64,000 bases of DNA from Staphylococcus durrellii (GTDB lineage: Bacteria > Bacillota > Bacilli > Staphylococcales > Staphylococcaceae). The notes beneath the pieces are model-generated. The model saw nothing but the letters and a program-made list of their open reading frames with translations, ran no database searches and was not told the DNA's origin. The position numbers and the translations under genes are program-made. Shown piece after piece: positions 9,021 through 17,557 of the stretch. The DNA lies in contig NZ_JADIIO010000001.1 of NCBI RefSeq assembly GCF_015594545.1, positions 2,418,001-2,482,000 of the forward strand. Reading direction: 5' to 3'. How positions within the stretch are numbered: the stretch's first letter is position 1; each line of letters starts with the position of its first letter.

Positions 9021-9036
9021 TGTTGCTATAGCAACA
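9021..9036. promoter_or_regulatory. 16-bp palindrome, probable TetR operator
   Basis: TGTTGCTATAGCAACA is perfectly self-complementary and lies 32 bp before the TetR start. A weaker relative, CAACACTTTGTTG at 9095-9107, lies just before the divergent SDR gene. Two such sites flanking a divergent promoter are typical of TetR autoregulation. Confidence 0.75.
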
Positions 9037-9141
9037 TATAAGCATGGTTTGTTGATTGTTATATTATTTTATTAACTGTATATTTTATTTAAAGCAACAC
9101 TTTGTTGTTTTAATATATCATAAACAAGGAGCTACTTAAAA

Positions 9142-9819
9142 ATGAAAACAATTGTTATTGTAGGCGCAGGTACTGGTTTAGGACTATCTATAGCTAAGAA
9201 GTTTGGTGCTGAAGGGTTTAAAGTAGCAGCGATTTCTCGAAATGCCGAGAAATTAAAAGTTATTCAAAAAGAACTAAGTAACTTAAACATTGAAGCAAAG
9301 ACTTTTATAGCTGATATTGCAAACTTGCAATCATTAAAACAATCTATCCAAGCAATTAAAGTTGAGTTTGATTCGATTGATGTCATAGAGTTTAGTCCTT
9401 ACGCACAAGAAGATAAATTTACAAATGTATTAGAAACTACGCCGGAGAGTGTATCAGAAATGTTGGGGACTTATCTATTTCCATCAATTCAGTTAGTTAA
9501 CGAAGTTTTACCAGATATGATTAATAAAGGAAGTGGATCAATTCTATTTACAACAGGCGTATCTACAATATTCCCTTTACCTTTTGCTGGAAATGCTGGA
9601 ATTATAGGAGCTGGTTTGCGTAATTATGCTGAAAACCTCTACAATGAAATGGAAGAAAAAGGCATATTTATCAGACATCTTTCAATAGGAACGGTCATAG
9701 AACCAGGAACAAAGGGTGATCCAGATTTTATTGCAGAAGCCTGGTACAATTTATACAACAAAAAAGAAAAGTTTGAAGAAACATTTCCACAGGGGCTTAA
9801 ACAATCTGATATGTTCTAA
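9142..9819 (+). CDS. SDR-like Rossmann protein lacking the classical catalytic YxxxK
   Basis: The 225-residue protein starts with an NAD(P)-binding GAGTGLGLSIA motif at 8-18 and keeps the SDR layout, including the strand SGSILFTTGVST. Where classical SDRs have YxxxK it reads AGNAGIIGAGLRNYAENL, so the Tyr/Lys pair is missing. It may therefore be a divergent SDR with another mechanism, or a cofactor-binding protein. It is divergent from and probably repressed by the TetR regulator. An AAGGAG site precedes the ATG. Function remains open. Confidence 0.75.
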   Translation: MKTIVIVGAGTGLGLSIAKKFGAEGFKVAAISRNAEKLKVIQKELSNLNIEAKTFIADIANLQSLKQSIQAIKVEFDSIDVIEFSPYAQEDKFTNVLETTPESVSEMLGTYLFPSIQLVNEVLPDMINKGSGSILFTTGVSTIFPLPFAGNAGIIGAGLRNYAENLYNEMEEKGIFIRHLSIGTVIEPGTKGDPDFIAEAWYNLYNKKEKFEETFPQGLKQSDMF

Positions 9820-9863
9820 TTAGTGTAACGCACATAATTGATAAAGTATTATTAATATATTAA

Positions 9864-10091
9864 TTAAATGATTTTCCATTCCTCTCCATTGTGATGTCCT
9901 AATACATCTAACGAAATTTATAAGCATATATGCACCAACCCCCTCACTATTGCGAGTAGTCAGGGGGTTTTTGATGCGACTTAACGTCGCCTGCTATTTA
10001 TTATTAGGTGTACTACTAAGCCAGTTATTAAAATATGCAACTGCACAGTCGCTAACGACTGGCGCAATGATGTGAACGGAGATATAAGCAT
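9864..10091 (-). pseudogene. Decayed PepA1/SprA1-type toxin-antitoxin locus (copy 2)
   Basis: On minus, the frame ending at 9994 reads VHIIAPVVSDCAVAYFNNWL followed by SSTPNNK and a stop. That closely resembles the Staphylococcus aureus PepA1 peptide (HIIAPVISGCAIAFFSYWL). The start ATGCTTATATCT at 10091 is in a different frame, so a frameshift after codon 4 kills it. The terminator hairpin AACCCCCTCACT...AGTCAGGGGGTT (9937-9970) sits downstream. A degraded antitoxin promoter, TTCCAT...CCTAAT, lies on plus near 9873-9902. A direct repeat (ATAAGCATAT) at both the antitoxin 5' end and the toxin start is the antisense pairing signature of these loci. Confidence 0.75.
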
Positions 10092-10162
10092 ATCATTCCG
10101 TCGAAAATACCGCTTCTAAGCTACTTTTTACATCTTCTCTTACGCTCACATCTCCCATTATA

Positions 10163-10531
10163 TTATGCCTCGTTTTCTTCATAATTATACAAGTGTATTC
10201 CCCATTTATATAATTCTTCTACCAATGGTTGTAAAGATTTTCCTAATTCAGTGAGTTTATAATCTACTTTGGGTGGCATAACTGGGTGAATGGTACGTGT
10301 AACAAGTCTATCCTTTTCCAATTCTTTTAGTTGGTTGATTAACACACGTTGATGTGCGTTGGGGATAGCTTTTTCAATTTGATTTAAGCGAAGCGGTTCT
10401 TCTCTTAATAATTCCCATACAATCATAAGTTTCCACTTTCCACCAATAATATTTAATGCAAGTTCCTTTTCACAATTAAAACTTTGGTTTTTAAATTCTA
10501 TCAATTTATTCAATCCTCTCATAATTAACAC
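10163..10531 (-). CDS. HxlR-family (redox-type) transcriptional regulator
   Basis: The 122-residue winged-helix protein has the HxlR core IIGGKWKLMIVWELLREEPLRLNQIEKAIPNA... and VLINQLKELEKDRLV. A single cysteine (FNC, near residue 19) just before the core is where YodB/CatR-type HxlR proteins carry their electrophile-sensing Cys. The start is uncertain: the ATG at 10531 has no ribosome site, while an AGAGGA site precedes an in-frame TTG at 10504. It is divergent from an aldehyde dehydrogenase, and an 18-bp inverted repeat at 10530-10547 lies in the shared promoter. Control of the dehydrogenase by aldehyde or quinone stress is a reasonable inference. Confidence 0.85.
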   Translation of the reverse strand: MLIMRGLNKLIEFKNQSFNCEKELALNIIGGKWKLMIVWELLREEPLRLNQIEKAIPNAHQRVLINQLKELEKDRLVTRTIHPVMPPKVDYKLTELGKSLQPLVEELYKWGIHLYNYEENEA

Positions 10532-10547
10532 TGTTAAATTAAACAGT
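10530..10547. promoter_or_regulatory. Inverted repeat between HxlR and ALDH genes, probable operator
   Basis: ACTGTTAAATTAAACAGT has exact ACTGTT/AACAGT arms. It overlaps the 5' end of the longest HxlR frame and the promoter of the divergent aldehyde dehydrogenase, as expected for an autoregulated HxlR pair. Confidence 0.6.
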
Positions 10548-10617
10548 ATGTCAATTTTTACGCTGTATTTACTTAATATTACGTAAGGACTATATTATAA
10601 CAAAAGGAGGTCATTAT

Positions 10618-12042
10618 ATGAATAAATTATTTATAAATGGTCAATTTGTAAAAAGCAATTCTACAAATCAATTAGCAGTCATTAATCCAGTTACAGAAGA
10701 AATCATTGATACAGTTACATTAGCAAACGAACATGATACTAAAAATGCAATTAAAGGTGCTAAAGAAGCACAGTTAAAATGGGAACAAGTAAATATTGTA
10801 AAAAGGGCAAAAATTGTTCAAGGCTTAGCTGAGCAATTAGAAAAAAATAAGAATGACTTAGCTGAAATTTACGTTGAAGAACAAGGTAAGCCACTGTATG
10901 CAGCCATAGGTGAAATAGAAAAATCTATTGAATATATTAACTATATGTCCAGTTTAGCTAGAAAAAATAACGGAGAAGTTTTACAAAGCGAAGTGGAAAA
11001 CGAGACAATTATATTAACTAAAAAACCGGTAGGTACGACTGCTGGTATAATTCCTTGGAACGCACCTATTTTTGTACTAATAAGAAAATTAATTCCAGCT
11101 TTGGTTACAGGTTGCTCCATTGTTATTAAACCAAGTGAAGAAACACCATTTGGTGCATTTAAGATTGCTGAATATATCCAAGAAACAACAATACCTAATG
11201 GTTTAGTCCAAATCATAACAGGCACTGGATCAGAAGTAGGTAACTTATTATCACAAAATGAAGACATCGACCTAATCTCAATCACAGGAAGCACTGGTGC
11301 AGGCAAATCAGTTATGGAAAGCGCAGCACATAATGTAAAAGGCGTAAACTTAGAACTTGGTGGTAAAGCTCCTGCGATTGTTACAAAAAATGCTGATATT
11401 GAAAAAGCAGCTAGTTATATTGTACAAGCAAGAATTAATAATAGTGGGCAAGTGTGTACATGTCCTGAGCGTATCTATGTAGCTAAAGATATCTTTGATG
11501 AATTTGTAACAGCTGTTAAAAATAAAATGAATCATATCCAGCCTGGAGATCCATATGATGAAACAACAACAATGGGCCCTATTATAAATCAAAAACAACT
11601 AGAATCTATAAATGAAAAAGTACAAAATGCAGTCCGAGAAGGTGCCACAATAGAATTAGGCGGGCACATAATGAACAGACAAGGTTTCTTCTATGAACCA
11701 ACAATTTTAACCAACCTTTCAAAAGATTCTATAGTTATGAAAGAAGAAATTTTTGGTCCTGTACTTCCTATCGTAAGTTTTGAAGACTTTGAAGAAGTAT
11801 TAGATGAAGCAAATACTTCCGACTATGGACTTTCTTCTTATATATTTACAGAAAGTCTAAAAGAAGCCATGTTAGCCAGTGAAAGACTAAAATTTGGCGA
11901 AGTTTACGTTAACTGTGAAGCTGAAGAAGCTATTGTTGGCTATCATGCGGGCTGGCGTCAATCAGGACTTGGTGGTGCAGATGGCGTAAATGGTTTTGAC
12001 GAATATTTAAATACAACTGTAACTTATATTCGTTATGAGTAA
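10618..12042 (+). CDS. NAD(P)-dependent aldehyde dehydrogenase (lactaldehyde/glycolaldehyde type)
   Basis: The 474-residue length is standard. The oxyanion asparagine is in IIPWNAP (Asn148), the general base in NLELGGKAP (Glu246), and the nucleophile in NSGQVCTCPER (Cys280). The overall pattern is closest to AldA-type lactaldehyde/glycolaldehyde dehydrogenases. It oxidises an aldehyde to the acid in the cytosol. A strong AAAGGAGG site lies eight bases before the ATG. It is divergent from an HxlR regulator and followed 19 bp later by an AEC-type transporter, probably co-transcribed, which hints at export of the acid product. Confidence 0.9.
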   Translation: MNKLFINGQFVKSNSTNQLAVINPVTEEIIDTVTLANEHDTKNAIKGAKEAQLKWEQVNIVKRAKIVQGLAEQLEKNKNDLAEIYVEEQGKPLYAAIGEIEKSIEYINYMSSLARKNNGEVLQSEVENETIILTKKPVGTTAGIIPWNAPIFVLIRKLIPALVTGCSIVIKPSEETPFGAFKIAEYIQETTIPNGLVQIITGTGSEVGNLLSQNEDIDLISITGSTGAGKSVMESAAHNVKGVNLELGGKAPAIVTKNADIEKAASYIVQARINNSGQVCTCPERIYVAKDIFDEFVTAVKNKMNHIQPGDPYDETTTMGPIINQKQLESINEKVQNAVREGATIELGGHIMNRQGFFYEPTILTNLSKDSIVMKEEIFGPVLPIVSFEDFEEVLDEANTSDYGLSSYIFTESLKEAMLASERLKFGEVYVNCEAEEAIVGYHAGWRQSGLGGADGVNGFDEYLNTTVTYIRYE

Positions 12043-12060
12043 ATTAGGTTATTTATTAAT

Positions 12061-12978
12061 ATGATAACAACAGTTATAGACCAATGTTTAATATTATTAC
12101 TATTCCTAATTGTTGGTTTTGTATGCACTAGAAAGATTTGGATTCATAAAAATCATATGAGCAGTCTATCGAATTTATTAACGAATATTGTCTTACCTTC
12201 AGCTATATTATCTAGTTTTAATGTTAATGTAGCTGATTATGATTTAAACTTCTTTGTTACAATCATTTTTATCAGTTTATTCTTAGTAGCTTTCCCCTTT
12301 TTCCTTTCTAAGTTGCTTGTTTCCTTCACGCACATGGAAATAGCACTGAAAAAGGTATGGGTTGGCTGTTGTACGTATTCAAATATACTATTTATAGGGA
12401 TACCTATCATTGGGACACTATACGGTGAAAAAGGCTTATTTATCCTAGTTATTTATAATACAATATCAAATTTATTTTTATTTACATTGGGTATTAAATT
12501 ATATAAAAACAATGTCAACTTTAAATCTATTGGATTATCATTATTGAGTCCTGCGCTTTTAGCTTCTTTTCTAGGAATACTATTACTGATATTAGACATT
12601 TCACTTCCTAAGACATTAGCTACTGCACTAAAGGAATTAGGTAATATGACCGCACCTTTATCTATGATTATTACCGGTGCTTTATTTGGATTAATCAATA
12701 TCAAGAAATTTATAGTCTCTAAAAATATCTATCTCTTTTGTTTTGTACGTCTTATCGTGATACCTGGGCTTGTATTTGTAATCTTAAATTCATTTATAAC
12801 AGATAAATTGATTTTAGGCGTCATAGTTCTTTCAGCAGGTATGCCTGCTGGTGCTACCAATACATCTTTAGCAACTATATATTCTGATAAAGGGCCTGAA
12901 ACTTCTCAATATGTCGTTATGTCTTCGATATTATGCATCATAACATTACCAATATTAATGTATATATTGACGTTGTAA
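12061..12978 (+). CDS. AEC (auxin efflux carrier) family transporter
   Basis: The 305-residue protein has about ten predicted membrane segments in two similar halves and the AEC signatures NIVLPSAILSSF in the first half and LSAGMPAGATNTSLATIYS in the second. Staphylococcal members of this family are annotated as malate or organic-acid permeases. It follows the aldehyde dehydrogenase by 18 bp with no terminator, so it may export or import the carboxylate made by that enzyme. Direction and substrate are inference. No strong ribosome site is visible, suggesting translational dependence on the upstream gene. Confidence 0.82.
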   Translation: MITTVIDQCLILLLFLIVGFVCTRKIWIHKNHMSSLSNLLTNIVLPSAILSSFNVNVADYDLNFFVTIIFISLFLVAFPFFLSKLLVSFTHMEIALKKVWVGCCTYSNILFIGIPIIGTLYGEKGLFILVIYNTISNLFLFTLGIKLYKNNVNFKSIGLSLLSPALLASFLGILLLILDISLPKTLATALKELGNMTAPLSMIITGALFGLINIKKFIVSKNIYLFCFVRLIVIPGLVFVILNSFITDKLILGVIVLSAGMPAGATNTSLATIYSDKGPETSQYVVMSSILCIITLPILMYILTL

Positions 12979-12988
12979 TTTTACTACT

Positions 12989-13140
12989 TTGCGTTCCTCT
13001 CTATTATGATGTAATAAAGTAATTAACAAATATGTCGTGCATATATGCATTAAACCCTCTCACTACTTATATAGTGAGAGGGTTTTTGATGTGATAATAT
13101 GGCTATTGTTAACTAACACAATAAGAAACTAAATACGATA
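12989..13140 (+). ncRNA. Remnant antitoxin RNA and terminator of a PepA1/Fst-type locus (copy 3)
   Basis: TTGCGT (12989-12994), a 17-bp gap and TAATAA (13012-13017) match the antitoxin promoter seen in the intact locus at 60.9 kb. GTGCATATATGCA and the hairpin AACCCTCTCACTAC...GTGAGAGGGTT (13053-13085) follow. The opposite-strand toxin region is no longer readable as a peptide; only AACAATAGCCAT just after the terminator resembles the intact copy. The hairpin probably now serves as terminator for the AEC transporter gene. Confidence 0.5.
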
Positions 13141-13148
13141 AAACCTAT

Positions 13149-13350
13149 TTAATTTAAATAAAGATATAAATTTGTAAATTGCTCTTCTTCGTTATATTTA
13201 ACTACAATATCAATAATATTTTTATCCGTTCTCTCAATTTAGTCTTATTTCAATTCTTCAACAATATTAGTAACACTAAAATCACTAATATCGCCTTTGA
13301 TTTTATTATCGTAATGCCTTAGTAAACCGAATGTTTCAACTTTTATAATT
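13149..13350 (-). pseudogene. Unrecognised gene remnant with two stop codons
   Basis: On minus, one frame reads KVETFGLLRHYDNKIKGDIS... then two stops close together, then ERTDKNIIDIVVKYNEEE and NLYLYLN before a stop at 13149. The protein-like composition continues across the stops in a single frame, which suggests a decayed gene. I do not recognise the family. Nothing else is seen between 13087 and the SDR gene at 13396. Confidence 0.45.
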
Positions 13351-13395
13351 AGCTATAATTTTAAAAAAGATTTTCCGTGATTTATCATCTCTCAA

Positions 13396-14133
13396 TTATA
13401 GATTTTGACTACTAGGACGAATTATAAATTCATTTACAGATGATTCCTCGGGTTCGTTAATTGCATAATTAATAGCTCTTGCAATAGCATCTGGTTTAAT
13501 CGCATCTTTATATACTTCATCTATACCTTGTTTCATTTCCTTATCGCTAATATGATCTGTCAACTCAGTATCAATAGCGCCTGGAGAAAGGATTGTTGTT
13601 CTAATATTTGAACCCACCGAAGCTTCTTCTTGTCTTAATCCTTCAGTTATCGCTCTAACTGCATATTTGGTACCACTATAAACAGCACTACCTGGAAAAA
13701 CAACATGTCCTGCTACAGAAGCTAAATTAATAATGTGCCCTGATTTTTGTTCTCTCATATAAGGCAATACTGCACCGATGCCGTATAGTACACCTTTAAT
13801 ATTAACATCAATCATTTGATTCCATTCATCTTGCTTATTCTTTTCTAAAAAAGATTGAGGCATAAGACCAGCATTATTAATTAAAACATCTACACGTCCA
13901 AAATCATTATACGCTGTTTCAATTAACGCATTTACTTCATCTGGCTTCGTTACATCAGTTTTTTGAATGCTTACATTGTTGCCTATTTTTTGTTGTATTT
14001 TTTCTAATCGATCTACACGTCTTGCTCCTAAAACAAGCTTTGCCCCATTGTCAGATAGCAAACTTGCTGTTTCCTCGCCAATGCCACTAGACGCACCAGT
14101 TATAACGACTACTTTATCTTTTACATTATTCAT
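13396..14133 (-). CDS. Classical short-chain dehydrogenase/reductase
   Basis: The 245-residue protein has all classical SDR motifs: TGASSGIG at 12-19, NNAG at 86-89, catalytic Ser near 139, and YSGTK with Tyr152 and Lys156. The pattern is closest to the YdfG-like NADP-dependent 3-hydroxy-acid/serine dehydrogenases. It is monocistronic; a GGAGGCAAAATA ribosome site precedes the ATG, and there is no clear regulator next to it. It is convergent with the AEC transporter. The substrate is unknown. Confidence 0.88.
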   Translation of the reverse strand: MNNVKDKVVVITGASSGIGEETASLLSDNGAKLVLGARRVDRLEKIQQKIGNNVSIQKTDVTKPDEVNALIETAYNDFGRVDVLINNAGLMPQSFLEKNKQDEWNQMIDVNIKGVLYGIGAVLPYMREQKSGHIINLASVAGHVVFPGSAVYSGTKYAVRAITEGLRQEEASVGSNIRTTILSPGAIDTELTDHISDKEMKQGIDEVYKDAIKPDAIARAINYAINEPEESSVNEFIIRPSSQNL

Positions 14134-14419
14134 TATTTTGCCTCCTTCGTTACTACAATTGTATATTCACCATACTATCGTTATCAAAACATCGTTGATA
14201 TTCTCAAACTAATTTCGACTGAAGTAAAAGCTTATTTATAAATAATAAGAAAAATACTCACATCACGAATACGACTTTCTCAACAAACAAAGAAATTAAA
14301 TCATTCGAATAAATAAAATTTTTTGAGTATAACTTTTCATATTTACAAAGATTTATGATTTATACCTAAAAATATAGGGGATAAAATAAGTGTATATTAA
14401 ATAACAAGGAGGAGTTCTT

Positions 14420-15520
14420 ATGTCAAGATACATTTTTCAATCGCCAAGTAGATATATACAAGGAAAAGGAGTAATAAACAGTTTAGCTGATGAGGTTGAT
14501 AAATTAGGTGACGCACCCTTGATTATTTCAGATAGTTTTGTTTGGTCACTAACAAATAAAGACATAAATGAGAGTTTTAAATCTAGCGAAATTAGTTACA
14601 AATACGAAGAATTTAATGGAGAAGCCTCTGAAAATGAAATAGCAAGACTTAGCCAAATAGCTAAAAACAATAACATAAATGTAATTGTGGGCGTTGGAGG
14701 AGGAAAGACATTAGATACGGCAAAAGCAATTTCTGATGATCTTAATTCTCCTGTTATTATTGTCCCAACAACTGCTTCTACAGATGCCCCTACAAGTGCT
14801 TTATCAGTTATTTATTCAGATGAAGGTGTTTTTACTGGTTATAGATTTTACTATAAAAACCCAAATGTAGTATTAGCAGATTCACAAATTATAGTCCAAG
14901 CACCAGTTAAATTGTTTGCAGCGGGCATAAGTGATGCTTTAGCTACTTTAGTAGAAGTTAAAGCAACTTTAAATCGTAGAGGAAAAACTATGGTAGATGG
15001 AAAACCAACACTAGCTTCTTTAGCCATTGCTGAAAAAGCAGAAGAAACTATATTTAAATATGGTAAAAGCGCCTATTTTGCTGCAGCACAAGGTATTGTA
15101 ACACCTCAAGTGGAATCTATTATCGAAGCAAACACTTTACTTTCAGGTCTTGGTTTTGAAAATGGGGGCCTTGCTGCAGCTCACGCAATACACAATGGGT
15201 TTACAGCTTTATCAGGAGATATTCATAAACTTGGACACGGCGAAAAAGTGGCATATGGAACTCTGGTTCAAATGGTTTTAGAAAATAGACCTTATGAAGA
15301 GATTAAAAAATATCTTGATTTTTATAAATTCTTAGAAATGCCAACAAATTTAAATGATATGCATTTACAAGATGCTTCTTTTGAGGATTTAATAAAAGTA
15401 GGAGAATTAGCAAAAGATCCTAATGACACTTTCTCTAATTTAAGTGACGAATTTACTGCTGAAGACGTAGCGCAAGCTATACTAGCAGTGAATGAATTAA
15501 GTGAAGGCAAAACTGAATAA
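14420..15520 (+). CDS. gldA: Glycerol dehydrogenase
   Basis: The 366-residue iron-type alcohol dehydrogenase matches GldA along its length: GGGKTLDTAKAIS for NAD binding, TTASTDAPTSALSV, and metal ligands in GISDALATLVE (Asp), LAAAHAIHNG (His) and HKLGHGEKVAYG (His). It oxidises glycerol to dihydroxyacetone with NAD, with a bound divalent metal. AAGGAGGAG lies eight bases before the ATG. It is monocistronic and ends near a strong hairpin at 15568. The N-terminal YIFQSPSRYIQGKG also fits staphylococcal and Bacillus GldA. Confidence 0.92.
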   Translation: MSRYIFQSPSRYIQGKGVINSLADEVDKLGDAPLIISDSFVWSLTNKDINESFKSSEISYKYEEFNGEASENEIARLSQIAKNNNINVIVGVGGGKTLDTAKAISDDLNSPVIIVPTTASTDAPTSALSVIYSDEGVFTGYRFYYKNPNVVLADSQIIVQAPVKLFAAGISDALATLVEVKATLNRRGKTMVDGKPTLASLAIAEKAEETIFKYGKSAYFAAAQGIVTPQVESIIEANTLLSGLGFENGGLAAAHAIHNGFTALSGDIHKLGHGEKVAYGTLVQMVLENRPYEEIKKYLDFYKFLEMPTNLNDMHLQDASFEDLIKVGELAKDPNDTFSNLSDEFTAEDVAQAILAVNELSEGKTE

Positions 15521-15567
15521 GTTGGTCGTTATTTAAACTATGTATATATTTATTCTTATTTTGCATT

Positions 15568-15650
15568 TCCCCTCACTACTGCGAGTAGTGAGGGGATTTT
15601 TCGGTGTGGATAGTCGCCTACTATTCGGGACTGAAGCTAAATACTATAAA
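15568..15650 (-). pseudogene. Remnant terminator and 3' tail of a PepA1/Fst-type locus (copy 4)
   Basis: The hairpin TCCCCTCACTAC.TGCGAGTAGTGAGGGGA and T-run (15568-15602) is nearly identical to the shared terminator of the intact toxin locus. On minus it is preceded by GAATAGTAGGCGACTATCCACACC, which resembles the AAATAGGCGACAATAGCCACACC that follows the intact toxin (read with small gaps). Upstream toxin codons and the antitoxin promoter are gone. The hairpin probably now terminates gldA. Confidence 0.55.
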
Positions 15651-16020
15651 AATTTTTTTATAACGATTGCCTTCTGAATATACATACAGTAACCTCGTTT
15701 TAATTACAGTTATTCTCTCTCTTGTGTTTAGTTATACGATTAGCTAAGTCGCTTAGAAGATACAGAAAGCAGCTATTAAAAATAAGACTATAAATAACAA
15801 CGCATAAAACATTAAAAAGTTTATAACTGTATATATTTCTACCTCCATGTATTTGCTATAAACAGAGTAACGTACTTGTTAAATTAACGGTTATTACTAC
15901 TCAATTTATTTCCTGAGAAATAGATAGAAGTTAAAAAATTTTGAAATTTCTAATCACCAATCCACTACACTACTTTAATGTTTGCTATCATTAGTAATAA
16001 ATGACACATGGTAGCGCACG
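15651..16020. other. Gene-free stretch before cidA
   Basis: About 370 bp of AT-rich sequence without a credible ORF. No clear operator was found. Control elements for cidAB would be expected here, but I cannot identify a CidR-type site. Confidence 0.5.
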
Positions 16021-16039
16021 TTTTGTAGGAGGCTTGTTT

Positions 16040-16426
16040 ATGAAATATATACATAAAGCGCTGATAATTTTGTTACAACTCATACTCATCATTGTTATTA
16101 CATATATAGGTAATATCATACAAAAGGTATTACATATTCCTATAGCGAGTAGTATCGTTGGATTAATTTTATTCTTTTTACTGTTACAATTTAAAATCAT
16201 TCCTGTTCGTTTAGTTGAAGATGCAGCTAGTTTCTTACTTTCGACAATGATATTTTTCTTCGTACCTTCAGTCGTAGGGGCTATGAATATTGGCTCTAGT
16301 ATAAATATAAAATTTGTGGCTTTCATAATTGTTATCGTTGTTGGTACTTGTTGTATCGCCCTAGTTTCTGGCTATATCGCAGAAAAGATGATTGCAAAAA
16401 CTGATGATGGAGATGAAAATAAATGA
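16040..16426 (+). CDS. cidA: CidA holin-like murein hydrolase regulator
   Basis: About 128 residues with four predicted membrane segments. Blocks such as [41 protein letters not shown] and SGYIAEKM follow S. aureus CidA rather than LrgA. I start at 16040, after GTAGGAGGC; an in-frame ATG at 16001 has no ribosome site. CidA proteins form oligomeric membrane pores that favour murein hydrolase activity and release of by-products during overflow metabolism. The ATGA overlap with cidB shows translational coupling. Confidence 0.92.
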   Translation: MKYIHKALIILLQLILIIVITYIGNIIQKVLHIPIASSIVGLILFFLLLQFKIIPVRLVEDAASFLLSTMIFFFVPSVVGAMNIGSSINIKFVAFIIVIVVGTCCIALVSGYIAEKMIAKTDDGDENK

Positions 16427-17109
16427 TACTCTTGAAAACAATATTAATGATTATATTAACGATTATAGTTTTCTTTTTATCAACGAAACTACAAGCTCGT
16501 TTTAAAAATCCATTACTTAATCCAGCTTTAGTAACGGCTTTAGTAATCATTATTGTGCTACTATTATTTGGCCAAAATTATAATGACTATATGCTTGGCG
16601 GTAAATGGATAAACTATTTACTTAGTTGTTCTGTCGTAAGTTTAGCTTTACCACTATATCAACATCGTCATAAAATTATGAAAAACGCGCCGGTTATATT
16701 TACTAGTGTATTTACGGCTGTAGTCATTAACTTTTTTATCGTTTTTGGTGCATTAAAATTATTAGGTTTTTCTAAAATTACTATAATTACAATGTTGCCA
16801 AGATCCATAACTGCTGCCGTTGGTATTCAAGTTTCTCAACAACTTGGCGGTAATGAAACGTTAACTGTATTATTTATTATGGCTACTGGCTTATTAGGCA
16901 GCATCATCGGTGAATATTTAATAAGTATCGCTAAATTTAAATCTTCTATTGCTAGAGGATTATCATATGGAAACGCAGCTCACGGATTTGGCACAGCTAA
17001 AGCATTAGAATATGACTTTGAATCTGGAGCATATAGTTCAATTGGCATGATATTAACTGCTATTCTAAGTTCAATCATTATCCCTTTATTTATCTTATTG
17101 TTGTATTAA
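16423..17109 (+). CDS. cidB: CidB/LrgB-family membrane protein
   Basis: The 228-residue membrane protein has [17 protein letters not shown] near the start, [29 protein letters not shown] in the middle (shown here in pieces of the CidB signature) and [15 protein letters not shown] followed by [11 protein letters not shown] near the end. These are all LrgB/CidB family blocks. It overlaps cidA by four bases. CidB works with CidA in control of autolysis and cell lysis. A hairpin 85 bp downstream ends the operon. Confidence 0.92.
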   Translation: MILLKTILMIILTIIVFFLSTKLQARFKNPLLNPALVTALVIIIVLLLFGQNYNDYMLGGKWINYLLSCSVVSLALPLYQHRHKIMKNAPVIFTSVFTAVVINFFIVFGALKLLGFSKITIITMLPRSITAAVGIQVSQQLGGNETLTVLFIMATGLLGSIIGEYLISIAKFKSSIARGLSYGNAAHGFGTAKALEYDFESGAYSSIGMILTAILSSIIIPLFILLLY

Positions 17110-17193
17110 GTTGCCTCATTATTTTTAATGTTCTAGACTTAAAACACACGCTAAAGTTGTTATTTTCAAACGTCTAATTCATAACATACATAT

Positions 17194-17243
17194 TAAGCGA
17201 ATAATTCTTTTACCATGATTTTGATAAAAGAATTATTCGCTTA
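17194..17243 (+). terminator. Long hairpin after cidAB
   Basis: TAAGCGAATAATTCTTTTA pairs with its complement TAAAAGAATTATTCGCTTA around a 12-base loop. There is no long T-run, so it may act as an RNA-stabilising or bidirectional structure. The remaining 310 bp before the SDR gene show no gene. Confidence 0.7.
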
Positions 17244-17557
17244 ATTTATGCACTTCAAACCTCTAGGTTAGGCTCCCGTCTTAATAACCTCACTCATCCC
17301 GACGTCTTAAAACATTGCTTTGTCAAAGTAATATTCGTTTGCCTGACTCGATAAAAACATCATAATTATTAAATATTACAAAATCTTATCGTTTAAATAT
17401 AATTTTAACGGTAATAACATTAATATGACAAAATCACTATTTTGTTAATTGCACAGTTAAATATTTATGTTAATTTTTCAGATAAACAAATGACAATATA
17501 TTTCTCAACTTATTAATAGAATCATGTAATTAAATAACAATTCAAGGAGGAACGTCC

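Noticed and set aside
16001..16039. Upstream ATG start for cidA.
   Set aside because: The 13 extra residues are not part of the family and the real ribosome site lies after them.
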